In this document: positions 18,536 through 27,252 of the stretch, piece after piece
How positions within the stretch are numbered: position 1 is the stretch's first letter
Layout of the letters: every line of letters begins with the position of its first letter
NCBI GenBank assembly: GCA_964418585.1
Contig: CAYQMG010000188.1
Location: 1 to 64,000 of the forward strand
Reading direction: 5' to 3'
DNA from: JAJRTE01 sp964418585
GTDB lineage: Bacteria > Myxococcota_A > UBA796 > JAJRTE01
Length of the DNA stretch: 64,000 nt
Notes under the pieces: model-generated
Database searches by the model: none
What the model was told of the DNA's origin: nothing
The model's input: only the letters and a program-made list of their open reading frames with translations
Position numbers and translations under genes: made by a program

Positions 18536-18564
18536 TTGACGCACCCGGGTCCCCGTGCTAGGAC
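18536..18564 (+). promoter_or_regulatory. Promoter of the Mla-type operon, possibly giving a leaderless mRNA
   Basis: TTGACG (18536-18541), a 17-base spacer containing TGC next to the -10, and TAGGAC (18559-18564). The expected start of transcription, about 7 bases on, coincides with the ATG at 18572, which has no ribosome-binding sequence. Confidence 0.5.
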
Positions 18565-18571
18565 CCCTGAC

Positions 18572-19360
18572 ATGGGTTCGGAACCTGCCATTGGCCGAGT
18601 CATGCGATGGGTCGCCGGGATATTCGCCCTGGTGGGAGAGTTCGCGCTGTTCCTCGGTTCGGTACTGGTGCGCCTGATCACGCCCCCGGTGTTTTTCCGC
18701 GAGATCCTGGACGCCACGGCCCTTGTGGCGGTCCGGTGTTACCTGCCGGTATTGATGGTGCTGGCCCCCTTTGGCATGGTGTTCGCGCTTCACGGTACCC
18801 AGGTGTTGGGATTGTTCAGCGCCGAGCGCTTGCTGGGGTTCATGGTGGGTGTGGCCACCTTTCGAGAGTTGGCCCCCAATCTCACTGCTGTACTGATAGC
18901 CGCGCAGGCAGGCAGTGCGTTTGCCGCCGAAATTGCAGCGATGCGGGCCCAGGAGGAGATCGACGCCACGCGGATCATGGGGGTGGACCCCATCCGGTTT
19001 CATGTGGTGCCTCGAGTTCTGGGAATGATCCTGGCTGCGCCCTTGCTTACGTTGTTGGGCGGCATGGCGGGTATCCTGGGGGGCTGGTTCTTGTCTGTGG
19101 GCATGTTGCACCAGGACGGTGGTGCGTTCTGGGACAGTCTTTACTCGAGCCTTGCCCCTTTCGACCTGGGTGCAGGTGCCATCAAGTCGATGGTATTCGG
19201 GGCCATCGTCGGGAGCCTGGCCTGTTTTTTGGGGTATCGCTCCCGCGGGAGTGTTCAGGCGGTTGGGGAGGCCGTGAACCATACGGTGGTCTACGGTGTG
19301 ACCTTGTTTCTGGTGGCCAACTATTTTCTGTCCACCGCCATGTTCGGTATCATGGACTGA
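18572..19360 (+). CDS. mlaE: MlaE-family lipid ABC transporter permease (first copy)
   Basis: 262 residues, the normal length for MlaE, an inner-membrane permease of MCE-type phospholipid transporters. About six membrane segments are seen. The family core FRELAPNLTAVLIAAQAGSAFAAEIAAM followed by EEIDATRIMGVDPIRFHVVPR is intact. The ATG was chosen because the upstream in-frame extension lies in the glgC remnant and has no family similarity. The following gene, 23 bases on, encodes a second, diverged MlaE, so the two may form a heterodimer with the ATPase. Confidence 0.9.
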   Translation: MGSEPAIGRVMRWVAGIFALVGEFALFLGSVLVRLITPPVFFREILDATALVAVRCYLPVLMVLAPFGMVFALHGTQVLGLFSAERLLGFMVGVATFRELAPNLTAVLIAAQAGSAFAAEIAAMRAQEEIDATRIMGVDPIRFHVVPRVLGMILAAPLLTLLGGMAGILGGWFLSVGMLHQDGGAFWDSLYSSLAPFDLGAGAIKSMVFGAIVGSLACFLGYRSRGSVQAVGEAVNHTVVYGVTLFLVANYFLSTAMFGIMD

Positions 19361-19383
19361 GGCGGGCGCATGTCGGGTGAGCC

Positions 19384-20151
19384 ATGAGTGACGAGTCTGG
19401 AGACTCCATTGCTGTTCGGTTCATTGCCGACGTGGGGCGGATCACGCTCTTCATTGCGACGGCGCTGCGGCGGGGGTTTTCTCAGCCGCCCGTGTGGCGT
19501 TCGGTGCTGGAGGAGATGTACAAGGTGGGCATCCGTGCCTTGCCCGTCCTGGTGGCCGTGTCGGCCTTCATCGGGAGCAACACCGCGCTGCAAGGGTATC
19601 ATGCCTTCAAGTCGTTGGGGGGGCAAAGTTTGGTGGGCATGTTCGTGGCCATTGCCGGGGTGCGCGAACTGGCTCCCTTGGTGGCTGCCATGATCATCGC
19701 GGCCAAGACAGGCACGGAGATGACCACCACGATCGCCATGATGCGGATCACAGAGCAAATCGATGCGCTCGAGGTCATGGGCGTCAATCCTTACTGGTAT
19801 CTCGTCGCACCGCGGTTGATCGGAATCACCTTGATTGTACCCGTGCTCACCACGCTCGCGGTGTTCGTCTGCTTCATGACCGGCCTGGCCGTGTCGGTGG
19901 GGCAGTTGGGGGTGGACGCAGGAACCTTCCTCGAGACTGCGCTCATGTATGTCTCGTTTCGCGACATCGTCTACGGGTTTCTCAAGGGGATCGTGTTCGG
20001 CATGATCATCGGGGTGGTGAGCTGCTATTTTGGATTCAACAGCGCTCGAGGTCCATTGGGCATTGGACGGGCAGCGAATCGTGCCATCGTGATGATGGTG
20101 GTTGCCGCCACCCTGGCGAACTATTTCCTGTCCCAGGTGCTGTATGGGTGA
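19384..20151 (+). CDS. MlaE-family lipid ABC transporter permease (second copy)
   Basis: 255 residues with the family core VRELAPLVAAMIIAAKTGTEMTTTIAMM followed by EQIDALEVMGVNPYWYLVAPR, in line with the first permease but clearly diverged. In the well-known systems MlaE is a homodimer encoded by one gene. Two adjacent and different permeases therefore suggest a heterodimeric channel, as in actinobacterial YrbE pairs. Its stop lies inside the start of the ATPase gene (ATGGGTGA), so the subunits are translationally coupled. Confidence 0.9.
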   Translation: MSDESGDSIAVRFIADVGRITLFIATALRRGFSQPPVWRSVLEEMYKVGIRALPVLVAVSAFIGSNTALQGYHAFKSLGGQSLVGMFVAIAGVRELAPLVAAMIIAAKTGTEMTTTIAMMRITEQIDALEVMGVNPYWYLVAPRLIGITLIVPVLTTLAVFVCFMTGLAVSVGQLGVDAGTFLETALMYVSFRDIVYGFLKGIVFGMIIGVVSCYFGFNSARGPLGIGRAANRAIVMMVVAATLANYFLSQVLYG

Positions 20152-20986
20152 GGTCCGGGAAGCGCAGCAGGCCCAGGGAACGTGCGCACTCGGGGACTCG
20201 AGACGGCACGAGGACCGACCGGTGATCGAGTTGGTCGACGTATGCAAGTCCTTTGACGACCAGGTGGTGCTGGATCACGTGTCCCTGAGCATTCCCGCCA
20301 ACCGTACCACCGTGATCGTGGGACCGTCCGGGACGGGAAAAAGTGTCCTGCTCAAGCACATCGTGGGTTTGATTCGGCCGGACGCGGGACGGGTTCAGGT
20401 GTTTGGCAAGGACATCACCCGGATGAAAGAGCGGGAGTTGGTGGCCGTTCGGAAGCGTTTTGGCATGCTTTTCCAGGATGGTGCACTGTTTGGCTCCATG
20501 ACCGTGGGGGAGAACGTGGCGTTCCCCCTGGTGCACCACACGTCGCTGCCTCGAGACCAGGTGCGGGAGGTCGTGGCCCAGAAGTTGGCCCTGGTCGGTC
20601 TGCCGGGGATAGAGCACAAGTACCCGGGGGAGCTGTCCGGCGGCATGCGCAAGCGGGTGGCCCTGGCACGGGCCATCGTGCTCGAGCCCGAAGTGGTTCT
20701 GTTCGATGAACCGCTTTCCGGCCTCGACCCGCTCACCGCAGATGCCATCGACGACTTGATCCTCGAGATGAAGGAGCGGCTCAAGGTCACCTTCGTGGTC
20801 ATCAGCCACGACATCGTGGGTACGTTTCGCGTGGCCGACCTCATCGGCATGCTCTATCACGGAAAACTGGTGGCCTGCGGCAAGCCGGAGGAGTTTCGGC
20901 GGTCCCCGGTGCCGCTCGTGCAACAGTTTCTGGCCAGGAACCTGGTTGCTGTTCCCGGGAACTCGAGGGACGGTTCAGGTAGGTGA
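20144..20986 (+). CDS. mlaF: MlaF-type ABC transporter ATP-binding protein
   Basis: About 280 residues from ATG 20144; a GTG at 20222 giving a product that begins IELVDVCKSF is an equally fair start. It has Walker A GPSGTGKS, the Q-loop region RFGMLFQDGALFGSMTVGEN, the signature LSGGMRKRVALARAI and Walker B VVLFDEPLSGLDP, followed by VISHD. The LFQDGALF stretch is typical of MlaF. It powers lipid movement between the membranes with the two permeases and the MCE protein. Its stop overlaps the mlaD start (GTGA). Confidence 0.93.
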   Translation: MGEVREAQQAQGTCALGDSRRHEDRPVIELVDVCKSFDDQVVLDHVSLSIPANRTTVIVGPSGTGKSVLLKHIVGLIRPDAGRVQVFGKDITRMKERELVAVRKRFGMLFQDGALFGSMTVGENVAFPLVHHTSLPRDQVREVVAQKLALVGLPGIEHKYPGELSGGMRKRVALARAIVLEPEVVLFDEPLSGLDPLTADAIDDLILEMKERLKVTFVVISHDIVGTFRVADLIGMLYHGKLVACGKPEEFRRSPVPLVQQFLARNLVAVPGNSRDGSGR

Positions 20987-21981
20987 GGTTCACTTTGAAC
21001 AGACGGCGCATCGAAATTTCTCTCGGCATTCTCGTCCTGGTTTCCCTCGCCATCTTGGCTTACCTGGCGGTGCAGATGGGGCACCTCAAAGGGATCGGCC
21101 AGACGGTCCGAGTACAGGTCGTCTTTCCCAACGCCTCCGGACTGGTCGAAGACGCCTCCGTCAAGGTCGCCGGGGTCAAAATCGGACGCGTCGAGCGCCT
21201 CGAGGTCGATTTCGACCAGGCCAGGGCCACCCTGCTTCTGGACCGCGACGCACACATCCGAAAGGACGCCCGGGTCACCATTCGAGCACGCTCCCTCCTC
21301 GGAGAAAAGTATGTCGAAATCTCCCCACGCTCCCGTACCGCTCCCCTCGCTCGGGATGGAGATGTGCTCGAGGCAGGCCCCATCGGGCTCGACATGGACG
21401 AACTCGTCGGGGAACTCGGCCCACTGATCCAGGGCGTGGACATCAAGAAACTTGGCGTGCTCGTCGACCAGATCAACGCGCTCGTGGCAGACAACAGCGA
21501 AGGATTGACCCAGGCGATTCAGCGCCTGAACGACATCCTGGCCCGGGTCCAGCAGGTCCAGTTCGACGACCCCGCCACCCGGGACGACGTGCGGACCCTC
21601 ATCCACAACCTTGCTCAGGCCAGCCGGGAATTGCCACACGCCGTGCGCAAGGCCGACGAGACCCTCACCGTGTTCGCCGAACAGGTCGAGCCGGCCCTCC
21701 AAAATCTCGATACTGCCGCCGCGGAGATCGGACCCGCGATCACACGGCTTCAGAACCTGGTCGACCAGGCCCAACAGACCATGACCGCCATCGACCAGCT
21801 CATCACATTGCTCAGCCCCATGCTCGAGCGACTTGGCACGGTGGACTACGCCCGGCTCCGAAAGGTGCTTCGCGAGGAAGGCGTACTCATCCGTCTGATT
21901 CCGCATGGCACCCATGACCGGACCTCCCGGGACAGTGGGTCCCGCGACGAGACACCTTCCCCACCTCCACCTGCACCTTGA
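20983..21981 (+). CDS. mlaD: MCE/MlaD-domain protein
   Basis: 332 residues. There is one N-terminal membrane segment (ISLGILVLVSLAILAYLAV, about residues 12-30). The MCE domain follows at about 38-118, with VFPNASGLVEDASVKVAGV and KIGRVERLEVD, and then IRARSLLGEKYVEI. The remaining 200 residues are helical, with repeated hydrophobic heptads, and should form the coiled part of the periplasmic lipid conduit. The protein ends in a proline run. The start is GTG 20983 in a four-base overlap with mlaF. The operon lacks mlaB and mlaC homologues. Confidence 0.92.
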   Translation: MRFTLNRRRIEISLGILVLVSLAILAYLAVQMGHLKGIGQTVRVQVVFPNASGLVEDASVKVAGVKIGRVERLEVDFDQARATLLLDRDAHIRKDARVTIRARSLLGEKYVEISPRSRTAPLARDGDVLEAGPIGLDMDELVGELGPLIQGVDIKKLGVLVDQINALVADNSEGLTQAIQRLNDILARVQQVQFDDPATRDDVRTLIHNLAQASRELPHAVRKADETLTVFAEQVEPALQNLDTAAAEIGPAITRLQNLVDQAQQTMTAIDQLITLLSPMLERLGTVDYARLRKVLREEGVLIRLIPHGTHDRTSRDSGSRDETPSPPPPAP

Positions 21982-22167
21982 CCCGGCCGGGCGGCCGATC
22001 CCATTTGACTGAACAAAAATTTTTCTTGCGCGTTGAATTGGTTGCAGTCCTCGTGGTAGGGTACGTCAGACGCTGACCTCTCGCACATTATGACCTCTTG
22101 TCCCACCTTCTGTTGGCGTCCAGACCGCGTGACAGGCGGCTGCGCCGGAAACCCGCGGAGGTGATTC

Positions 22168-23004
22168 ATGCTCGCGTTCTATCTCGTTTGTTTCCTGATC
22201 GGCGGAACGCTCATCGGCGGCTCCCTCCTCCTCGGCGGCGATCACGACCATGACGCGGACGGCGACCTGGACGTGGATCACGACCTGGACGTGGATCACG
22301 ACCTGGGTGCGGGTTCAGGGGCGGGTGCAGCAGGGCCTGAGCTGGAAGACGTTCCCGGTCAGGCCTTGCACGGAGTGGACGGTGCGGTGGCGGCGACAGC
22401 GGTGATGGTGGGTTCGGAACGGGTGGGGCGGAGAGGTGGCCACTTCTCGTGGCGTCTGTTGCTCTCGATGCGTTTTTGGACATTTTTCCTGGCATTTTTT
22501 GGGATGACCGGGGCCGTGTTGACGGGACTGGAGGTGTGGGCTAGCCAGGTGGCCATCCTTCCGGCGTCTTTGGGCATGGGACTCGCGTCCGGGCTTGGGA
22601 TAGCTTACACGATGCGGCGACTTCGGAGCACCGACGTGGACAGCTCTGTGGGCATGCGCGACTATGCCGGAGCGACCGGGAAGGTGCTGTTGCCGGTGGC
22701 GGAGGGGCAGGTGGGGAAGGTTCGGCTGGTCCTCCGGGGTCGGCTATTGGACATGCCTGCCCGGACTCGAGACCGACATGCGCTCGAGATTGGAGAGGCG
22801 GTGCTGGTTTGTGGGATTGACGGCGACACGGTGGAAGTGACGCGCCTGGAAGGGGCGGCGGTTCGTGCACGCAAGCAGGTGCGGGGATCCTCGGGGGAAG
22901 GCGTGTCGGAAACATCTTCGGCGACTCGGCGTGTGGCGGAAGGAGACGGGCGAGCGGCAGGATCGGCTCGTGTCGCGCGCCTTGACACCAGGCAGAGGTC
23001 TTGA
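22168..23004 (+). CDS. NfeD-like membrane protein with C-terminal OB-fold
   Basis: 278 residues, preceded by a near-perfect GGAGGTGA site. There is an N-terminal membrane segment (FYLVCFLIGGTLIGGSLLLGG), then a histidine/aspartate-rich loop (GDHDHDADGD and two DLDVDH repeats), a hydrophobic pair of helices (RFWTFFLAFFGMTGAVL and ILPASLGMGLASGLGIAY) and a beta-rich C-terminal domain (ATGKVLLPVAEGQVGKVRLV to EVTRLEG). This layout matches NfeD-type partners of flotillins, and two flotillin-like genes follow directly. The His/Asp loop could bind metal. The last 50 residues are charged and disordered. Confidence 0.8.
   Translation: MLAFYLVCFLIGGTLIGGSLLLGGDHDHDADGDLDVDHDLDVDHDLGAGSGAGAAGPELEDVPGQALHGVDGAVAATAVMVGSERVGRRGGHFSWRLLLSMRFWTFFLAFFGMTGAVLTGLEVWASQVAILPASLGMGLASGLGIAYTMRRLRSTDVDSSVGMRDYAGATGKVLLPVAEGQVGKVRLVLRGRLLDMPARTRDRHALEIGEAVLVCGIDGDTVEVTRLEGAAVRARKQVRGSSGEGVSETSSATRRVAEGDGRAAGSARVARLDTRQRS
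22264..22306 (+). repeat. 18-base tandem repeat, 2.4 copies, inside the NfeD-like gene
   Basis: The unit GACCTGGACGTGGATCAC occurs at 22264-22281 and 22282-22299, with a partial third copy. It encodes DLDVDH repeats in the periplasmic or cytoplasmic loop. Confidence 0.9.
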
Positions 23005-23119
23005 GGGGAGGTTTCGGGGAACCGGAAGGAGCGGCCTCCCCCCATTCGTAGGCGCAGCGGTCGACCGGGGCATTGTGGGTCTCGGCGGCGCGTGTAACCA
23101 GACGACGAAAGGGGGTCAT

Positions 23120-24436
23120 ATGGAATGGTGGATGGTCTTCGTGATACCGCTCGTGGTGGTGGGTGGTGTCTACTTTGCAGTGTTTGTCATCAAGAACTTC
23201 ATGTATATCTGTGCACCGAATGAGATTCTGATCTTTTCGGGCAGCTCGGGCCGGGCGGCGGATGGGGAGAAGATGGGCTTTCGCGTCGTGTTCGGAGGCC
23301 GGGCGTTTCGGATTCCAATTCTCGAGCAGGTTCACCGAATGGATCGGACCTTGATTTCGGTGCCGATGCGAGTGGAAGGCGCCTACTCGGAGGGGGGGAT
23401 TCCCCTGGCGATGCGGGCGGTGGCGAACGTCAAGATTTCGTCCGATCCGACCCATGTACAGAATGCGATCGAACGGTTTCTGGGCCGGGATCGGGATGAA
23501 CTGGCTCGAGTGGCCAAGGAGACGCTGGAGGGGCACCTCCGCGGGGTGGTGGCGGACATGACCCCGGAGGAGGTGAACGAGGATCGATTGAAGTTTGCAG
23601 CGAAGCTGGCCGAGGAGGCCGAGCCGGACCTTCAGAAGCTGGGGCTTCAGCTTGACACGCTGAAGATTCAGCATGTTTCGGACGAGGTGAACTATCTGGA
23701 GAGCACGGGTCGGGAGCGTATTGCCATCATTCTGAAGGAGGCCTCGGTGGCCGAATCGGATGCGGCTCGGGCTGCTGCGGAGGCGGAGGCCAAGGCTCGA
23801 GGCGAGGGGGAGGTTGCGAAACGGCAGGCCCAGGCCAAAATTCAACAAAAGGAGAACCAGTTGCGGCAGGTCCGGGCTGAACTGGACGCTCGAGCCCGGT
23901 CGGAAGAAGAGCGTGCCGAAGCGGCCGCACTGGCGGCGCGAGCAGCGGCTGAGCAGGAATTGCAAGCGATCCGGGCCGAGTTGGAGCAACTTCGTCTGGC
24001 GGCGGATGTGGTGATTCCTGCGGAGATGGAGCAGCAGGCTCGAGAGATAGAAGCGTCCGGGGAGGCGGCGCCGATCCTTGAAAGTGGCCGAGCCATGGCC
24101 TCTGCCCTTTCGATGGTGGCGGATGCATGGCAGGCCTCGGGCGAAGACGCGATGAGCATTTTCGTGATGCAGCGGATCGACCGGATCCTGGAGCAGATTG
24201 CTGCTGCCACACGAGCGTTGGAGGTGGGTGAGGTTTCCTTGATCGACTCGGAGGGAGGCCGGGCCTTGCCGCAGTACGTGAGCGCATATCCCGCGGTGGT
24301 GGGCGCGGTTTTGAAGGAGGTCTTCGCAACGGTTGGGATCGACGCGGGGAGTGCCATGGGGTCGAAGCCCGGTGCGGTTTCTCCGGAGTTCGAGACAGAG
24401 GTGTCGGCGGAGCCGGCTGGCGGCGAAAAGGAGTAA
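23120..24436 (+). CDS. Flotillin-like protein 1
   Basis: 438 residues from ATG 23120 (AAGGGGG 4 bases upstream; in-frame starts further up lie in non-conserved sequence). It has an N-terminal membrane anchor (VIPLVVVGGVYFAVFVIKNF), then a band-7/SPFH domain (MYICAPNEILIFSGSSG, FRIPILEQVHRMD, and ERFLGRDRDELARVAKETLE with GHLRGVVADMTPEEV). A long Ala/Glu-rich coiled coil follows, typical of flotillins. Flotillins scaffold membrane microdomains. It is paralogous to the next gene, from which it is separated by 12 bases, and the NfeD-like gene is upstream. Confidence 0.9.
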   Translation: MEWWMVFVIPLVVVGGVYFAVFVIKNFMYICAPNEILIFSGSSGRAADGEKMGFRVVFGGRAFRIPILEQVHRMDRTLISVPMRVEGAYSEGGIPLAMRAVANVKISSDPTHVQNAIERFLGRDRDELARVAKETLEGHLRGVVADMTPEEVNEDRLKFAAKLAEEAEPDLQKLGLQLDTLKIQHVSDEVNYLESTGRERIAIILKEASVAESDAARAAAEAEAKARGEGEVAKRQAQAKIQQKENQLRQVRAELDARARSEEERAEAAALAARAAAEQELQAIRAELEQLRLAADVVIPAEMEQQAREIEASGEAAPILESGRAMASALSMVADAWQASGEDAMSIFVMQRIDRILEQIAAATRALEVGEVSLIDSEGGRALPQYVSAYPAVVGAVLKEVFATVGIDAGSAMGSKPGAVSPEFETEVSAEPAGGEKE

Positions 24437-24448
24437 GGGAGGGACGTC

Positions 24449-25807
24449 ATGGAAGGATTCGTCATTCTGGGTGCCATTGCCCTGCTCGCCGTGATAGCCG
24501 GCGTGTTGGTGGTGAAGAGGGTCATCTACATCTGTGATCCGAACGAGGTGCTCATCTTCTCCGGTCCTCGGCGTGTGGTGGACGGGCGCGTGGTGGGGTA
24601 CAAGCTCGTTCACGGCGGCCGGAGGCTTCGGATTCCACTGCTGGAGGAAGTACACCGGCTGGACCTGACCAACATGATCATCGACTTGCGTGTTGTGGAT
24701 GCCTACTCGAAAGGAGGGATTCCCTTGACTGTGCAGGGGGTGGCGAACATCAAGATCGCCAGCCAGGAGCCAGCCATCGGCAATGCCATCGAGCGGTTCT
24801 TGGGCAAGAGCCGGGAGGAGATCATGAGCATTGCGCAGGAGACGCTGGAAGGCAATCTCCGCGGAGTGCTGGCCACGTTGACCCCGGAGGAGGTCAACCA
24901 GGACCGGGTCAAGTTCGCCAGGAGCCTGCTGCACGAGGGTGAGCAGGACCTCCTCCGGCTCGGGTTGGTACTCGACACGCTCAAAATCCAGAATGTTTCC
25001 GACGACAAGGGCTATCTGGACTCCATCGGTCGCAAGCAGACGGCTGAGTTGCAGCGGCGCTCGAGGATTGCCGAGGCGGAGAATCGGGCTCTGGCTGCCA
25101 TCCGGGATGCGAAGAACATGGAGGAGCGGGAGATCGCGCGTATCGACGCCGAAATTGCCATTGCCAGGGCCGAGGCCGAGCGTCGGATCGTGGATGCCCA
25201 GACGCGGAAAGAGGCCATGATTGCGGAACAGAAATCCGCAGTGACCGCAGCGATTGCCAAGGCACAGGCGGAATTGGAGGTGCAGCAGGCCCGGATCGAG
25301 CAAGTCAAGCTTCAGTTGATGGCAGACAAGGTGAAACCGGCCGAAGCCCGGAAGCAGGAAATGGTGGCCACCGCTCGTGGGCAGGCGGCTCGAATCGTGG
25401 AGGAAGGACGTGCGACCGCTGCCTCGTTGAAGGAAATGGCGACCACCTGGCAGAGAGCCGGGAGGCATGCGCGTGAGATCTTCCTCACTCAGAAGCTCGA
25501 CGCCCTGATCGCCACCATGGTGAAGACCCTGGGCGATGTCAAGGTGGATCGGCTGACCATGATCGATCGGGGGGTCTCGGCCGGCGGTTCCGGGGGCCAG
25601 AGCCTGGCGGTCAAGGCCACCGTACTCTCCGAGCAGTTGAAGCAGACACTCGGGATCGACCTGCCCGCGCTGGTACGCGGGTTGGGGACAACCCCCGACA
25701 TCGGAACCCCGTCGGTCGAGTCGCCCGGGGTCGCGCCCTCGAGTCCCCGGCCGGAGCCACCGGTGCACGGTCCCTCGTCATACAGCCCCCAAACTGTCCA
25801 GCCATGA
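24449..25807 (+). CDS. Flotillin-like protein 2
   Basis: 452 residues, with GGGAGG before the ATG. It has the same order as the upstream paralogue: membrane anchor, SPFH domain (VIYICDPNEVLIFSGPRR, RIPLLEEVHRLD, GNLRGVLATLTPEEVNQDR) and a coiled coil. The C-terminal tail is proline/serine-rich. Many positions are identical between the two proteins, so they arose by duplication and probably form mixed oligomers. The divergence is greatest in the coiled-coil tail, where oligomer partners would be chosen. Confidence 0.9.
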   Translation: MEGFVILGAIALLAVIAGVLVVKRVIYICDPNEVLIFSGPRRVVDGRVVGYKLVHGGRRLRIPLLEEVHRLDLTNMIIDLRVVDAYSKGGIPLTVQGVANIKIASQEPAIGNAIERFLGKSREEIMSIAQETLEGNLRGVLATLTPEEVNQDRVKFARSLLHEGEQDLLRLGLVLDTLKIQNVSDDKGYLDSIGRKQTAELQRRSRIAEAENRALAAIRDAKNMEEREIARIDAEIAIARAEAERRIVDAQTRKEAMIAEQKSAVTAAIAKAQAELEVQQARIEQVKLQLMADKVKPAEARKQEMVATARGQAARIVEEGRATAASLKEMATTWQRAGRHAREIFLTQKLDALIATMVKTLGDVKVDRLTMIDRGVSAGGSGGQSLAVKATVLSEQLKQTLGIDLPALVRGLGTTPDIGTPSVESPGVAPSSPRPEPPVHGPSSYSPQTVQP

Positions 25808-25856
25808 GCTTGCTGCTTTGTCCTGGTGAACCGGTTCTGTGCAACCAGGAGAAGGA

Positions 25857-26288
25857 CTAGGAGCCTGGCAGCGGGGCAAGTGGGCTCGAGTAGAGCCTGC
25901 CCTGGCCATCCATGGCGAGCCGCCGGTGGCCGTTGTCGGCTTCCACCAGCAACAGCGGACGTCCCTTCACGTGTGCGGCCAGTACCTGATATCGCCACGG
26001 GGACGTGGGATCGGGGGGAGGCAGCCCGAGTTCAGAAAGTGAGGATGTGTAGGACCGCGTGGCCTCCAGATAGGCTCGCTCTTTCTCCTGGATCTGTTCG
26101 AGCACTGCCACGGCTTCCGCCGACATACGGGCTTCCTCCCCAAATCGGGCCTGCCAGGCGATCCCCGCAGTCACCGCGGCAGCGGCGCTGATCGCCAGCA
26201 GTACGGCCGGAGCGACCAGGGTGGCGCCCCCCGCCCTGGACAGCGACCTGCCTCCGGGACAACCCCGCCGGGCTTTCATGCTGTGCAT
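25857..26288 (-). CDS. Pilin-like membrane protein with degenerate prepilin signal
   Basis: About 143 residues. The ATG at 26288 has GAGGAGGG 7 bases upstream; the ATG at 26279 forms an ATGA overlap with the PilZ gene and is the alternative. After a basic N-terminus, GGATLVAPAVLLAISAAAAV resembles a prepilin cleavage and helix region, but the conserved glutamate at +5 is absent. The soluble part contains VLEQIQEKERAYLEATRSY and a small beta domain with DPTSPWRYQVLAAHVKGRPL, similar to PilA-like minor pilins. It is coupled to a PilZ protein. Whether a peptidase processes it is unclear. Confidence 0.65.
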   Translation of the reverse strand: MHSMKARRGCPGGRSLSRAGGATLVAPAVLLAISAAAAVTAGIAWQARFGEEARMSAEAVAVLEQIQEKERAYLEATRSYTSSLSELGLPPPDPTSPWRYQVLAAHVKGRPLLLVEADNGHRRLAMDGQGRLYSSPLAPLPGS

Positions 26289-27040
26289 GGCCATTCCCTC
26301 CTCTCTGCCGGGGGTTCCCCGGTTCGAACAAACTCCTTGAACAGTCCGATCATCTGGGTGACGGCCTCGTCGAACCGGACCAGCACTCCTTCACCATCTT
26401 CGCGGGCCACTGCCGTGCCGGGAAGCGCAAACTCCTCCCTTGTCCCCGGATGGACCACCCGCAGGTTGACCCGGGCGTTGGTTCCCACACGGTAGGGGAT
26501 CTTGATGTCGATCTGGCCCGCAGGAAGCTCGTGTCGTACAAAATCCTCCAGCCGTTCCAGGGTGTGGGCGCGGAATATCAGGTTGGTCGTGGCCTTGCTT
26601 TCCGAACAGGACTCCGCCGGCGAGGCCGGTGCTGGATCCGGCTGCACGCCGGAGAGCAAGAGGCCGGCCATCACGTACCCGTCGGCCTCGGGATGATCCT
26701 GGTACAACTTGCGAGCTTTCAGGATGAACCGATCCCACCGGGCCAGTGCCTCACCGGAAAGACAGAAGAACTCGAGTCCCACGCCGGGCAGTCGTTCCCC
26801 CTCCAGGGCAGTGGTAAGGGAGACACACCGAGAGACCTTGGCCATCATCTGAACCGGTTCTGCTTCCCCGGGGACAGTCACTTTCAGCTTTACCAATTGG
26901 GTCACCGGGCAGTCCCCGGCGCGCACCACGAAAACGCCCCGTCGCGACACGTCGGTCGTGAGATGGCGTTGCCACGTCTTCCGCTTCAGGTGCGCATCCA
27001 GCACCATGGGTATCCTCGGATCCCGTCTTCGTTCCTTCAT
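26276..27040 (-). CDS. PilZ-domain protein
   Basis: 254 residues, preceded by GGGGAGAAGG. The N-terminal PilZ domain shows the c-di-GMP binding signature RRDPRIPMVLDAHL (RxxxR) followed by DVSRRGVFV (D/NxSxxG). The C-terminal half has no recognised domain but contains an ordered stretch (IDIKIPYRVGTNARVNLRVV). The protein probably reads c-di-GMP and controls pili, motility or its pilin-like partner, with which it shares an overlapping stop/start. The first 120 residues also resemble PilZ proteins of gliding delta-proteobacteria. Confidence 0.85.
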   Translation of the reverse strand: MKERRRDPRIPMVLDAHLKRKTWQRHLTTDVSRRGVFVVRAGDCPVTQLVKLKVTVPGEAEPVQMMAKVSRCVSLTTALEGERLPGVGLEFFCLSGEALARWDRFILKARKLYQDHPEADGYVMAGLLLSGVQPDPAPASPAESCSESKATTNLIFRAHTLERLEDFVRHELPAGQIDIKIPYRVGTNARVNLRVVHPGTREEFALPGTAVAREDGEGVLVRFDEAVTQMIGLFKEFVRTGEPPAERREWPCTA

Positions 27041-27252
27041 GACCTTCTCCCCTCGATGTCTCGCTCGTCGCCTCCTTCAACGGAACGCGGGCGACCAGGA
27101 TTGAGGCATTTTTGCTCAGATGCCAGGGCGTGGTTCGCCAGAATCGACACCCGCTGTTTTTCGCTCGAGTCGGTAGATATCTGGTCGATAGATACAGTAG
27201 ACGCCGCCGACGCGGTGCACACCTGTTCCAGGTCATCTCGAGGTAGGACGCC

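Noticed and set aside
17752..18561. Plus-strand frame of 269 codons as an intact gene
   Set aside because: Only short pieces match GlgC, and the matching pieces continue in other frames, so it is part of the pseudogene.
23005..23062. GGGGAGG/CCTCCCC inverted repeat after the NfeD-like gene as terminator
   Set aside because: The stem has 7 pairs with a loop of over 20 bases and no T-run; the flotillin gene downstream is probably cotranscribed.
22541..25768. Open frame of 1075 codons antisense to the NfeD-like and flotillin genes
   Set aside because: The sense frames carry SPFH domains and good ribosome sites; the antisense product has no domain-like segment.
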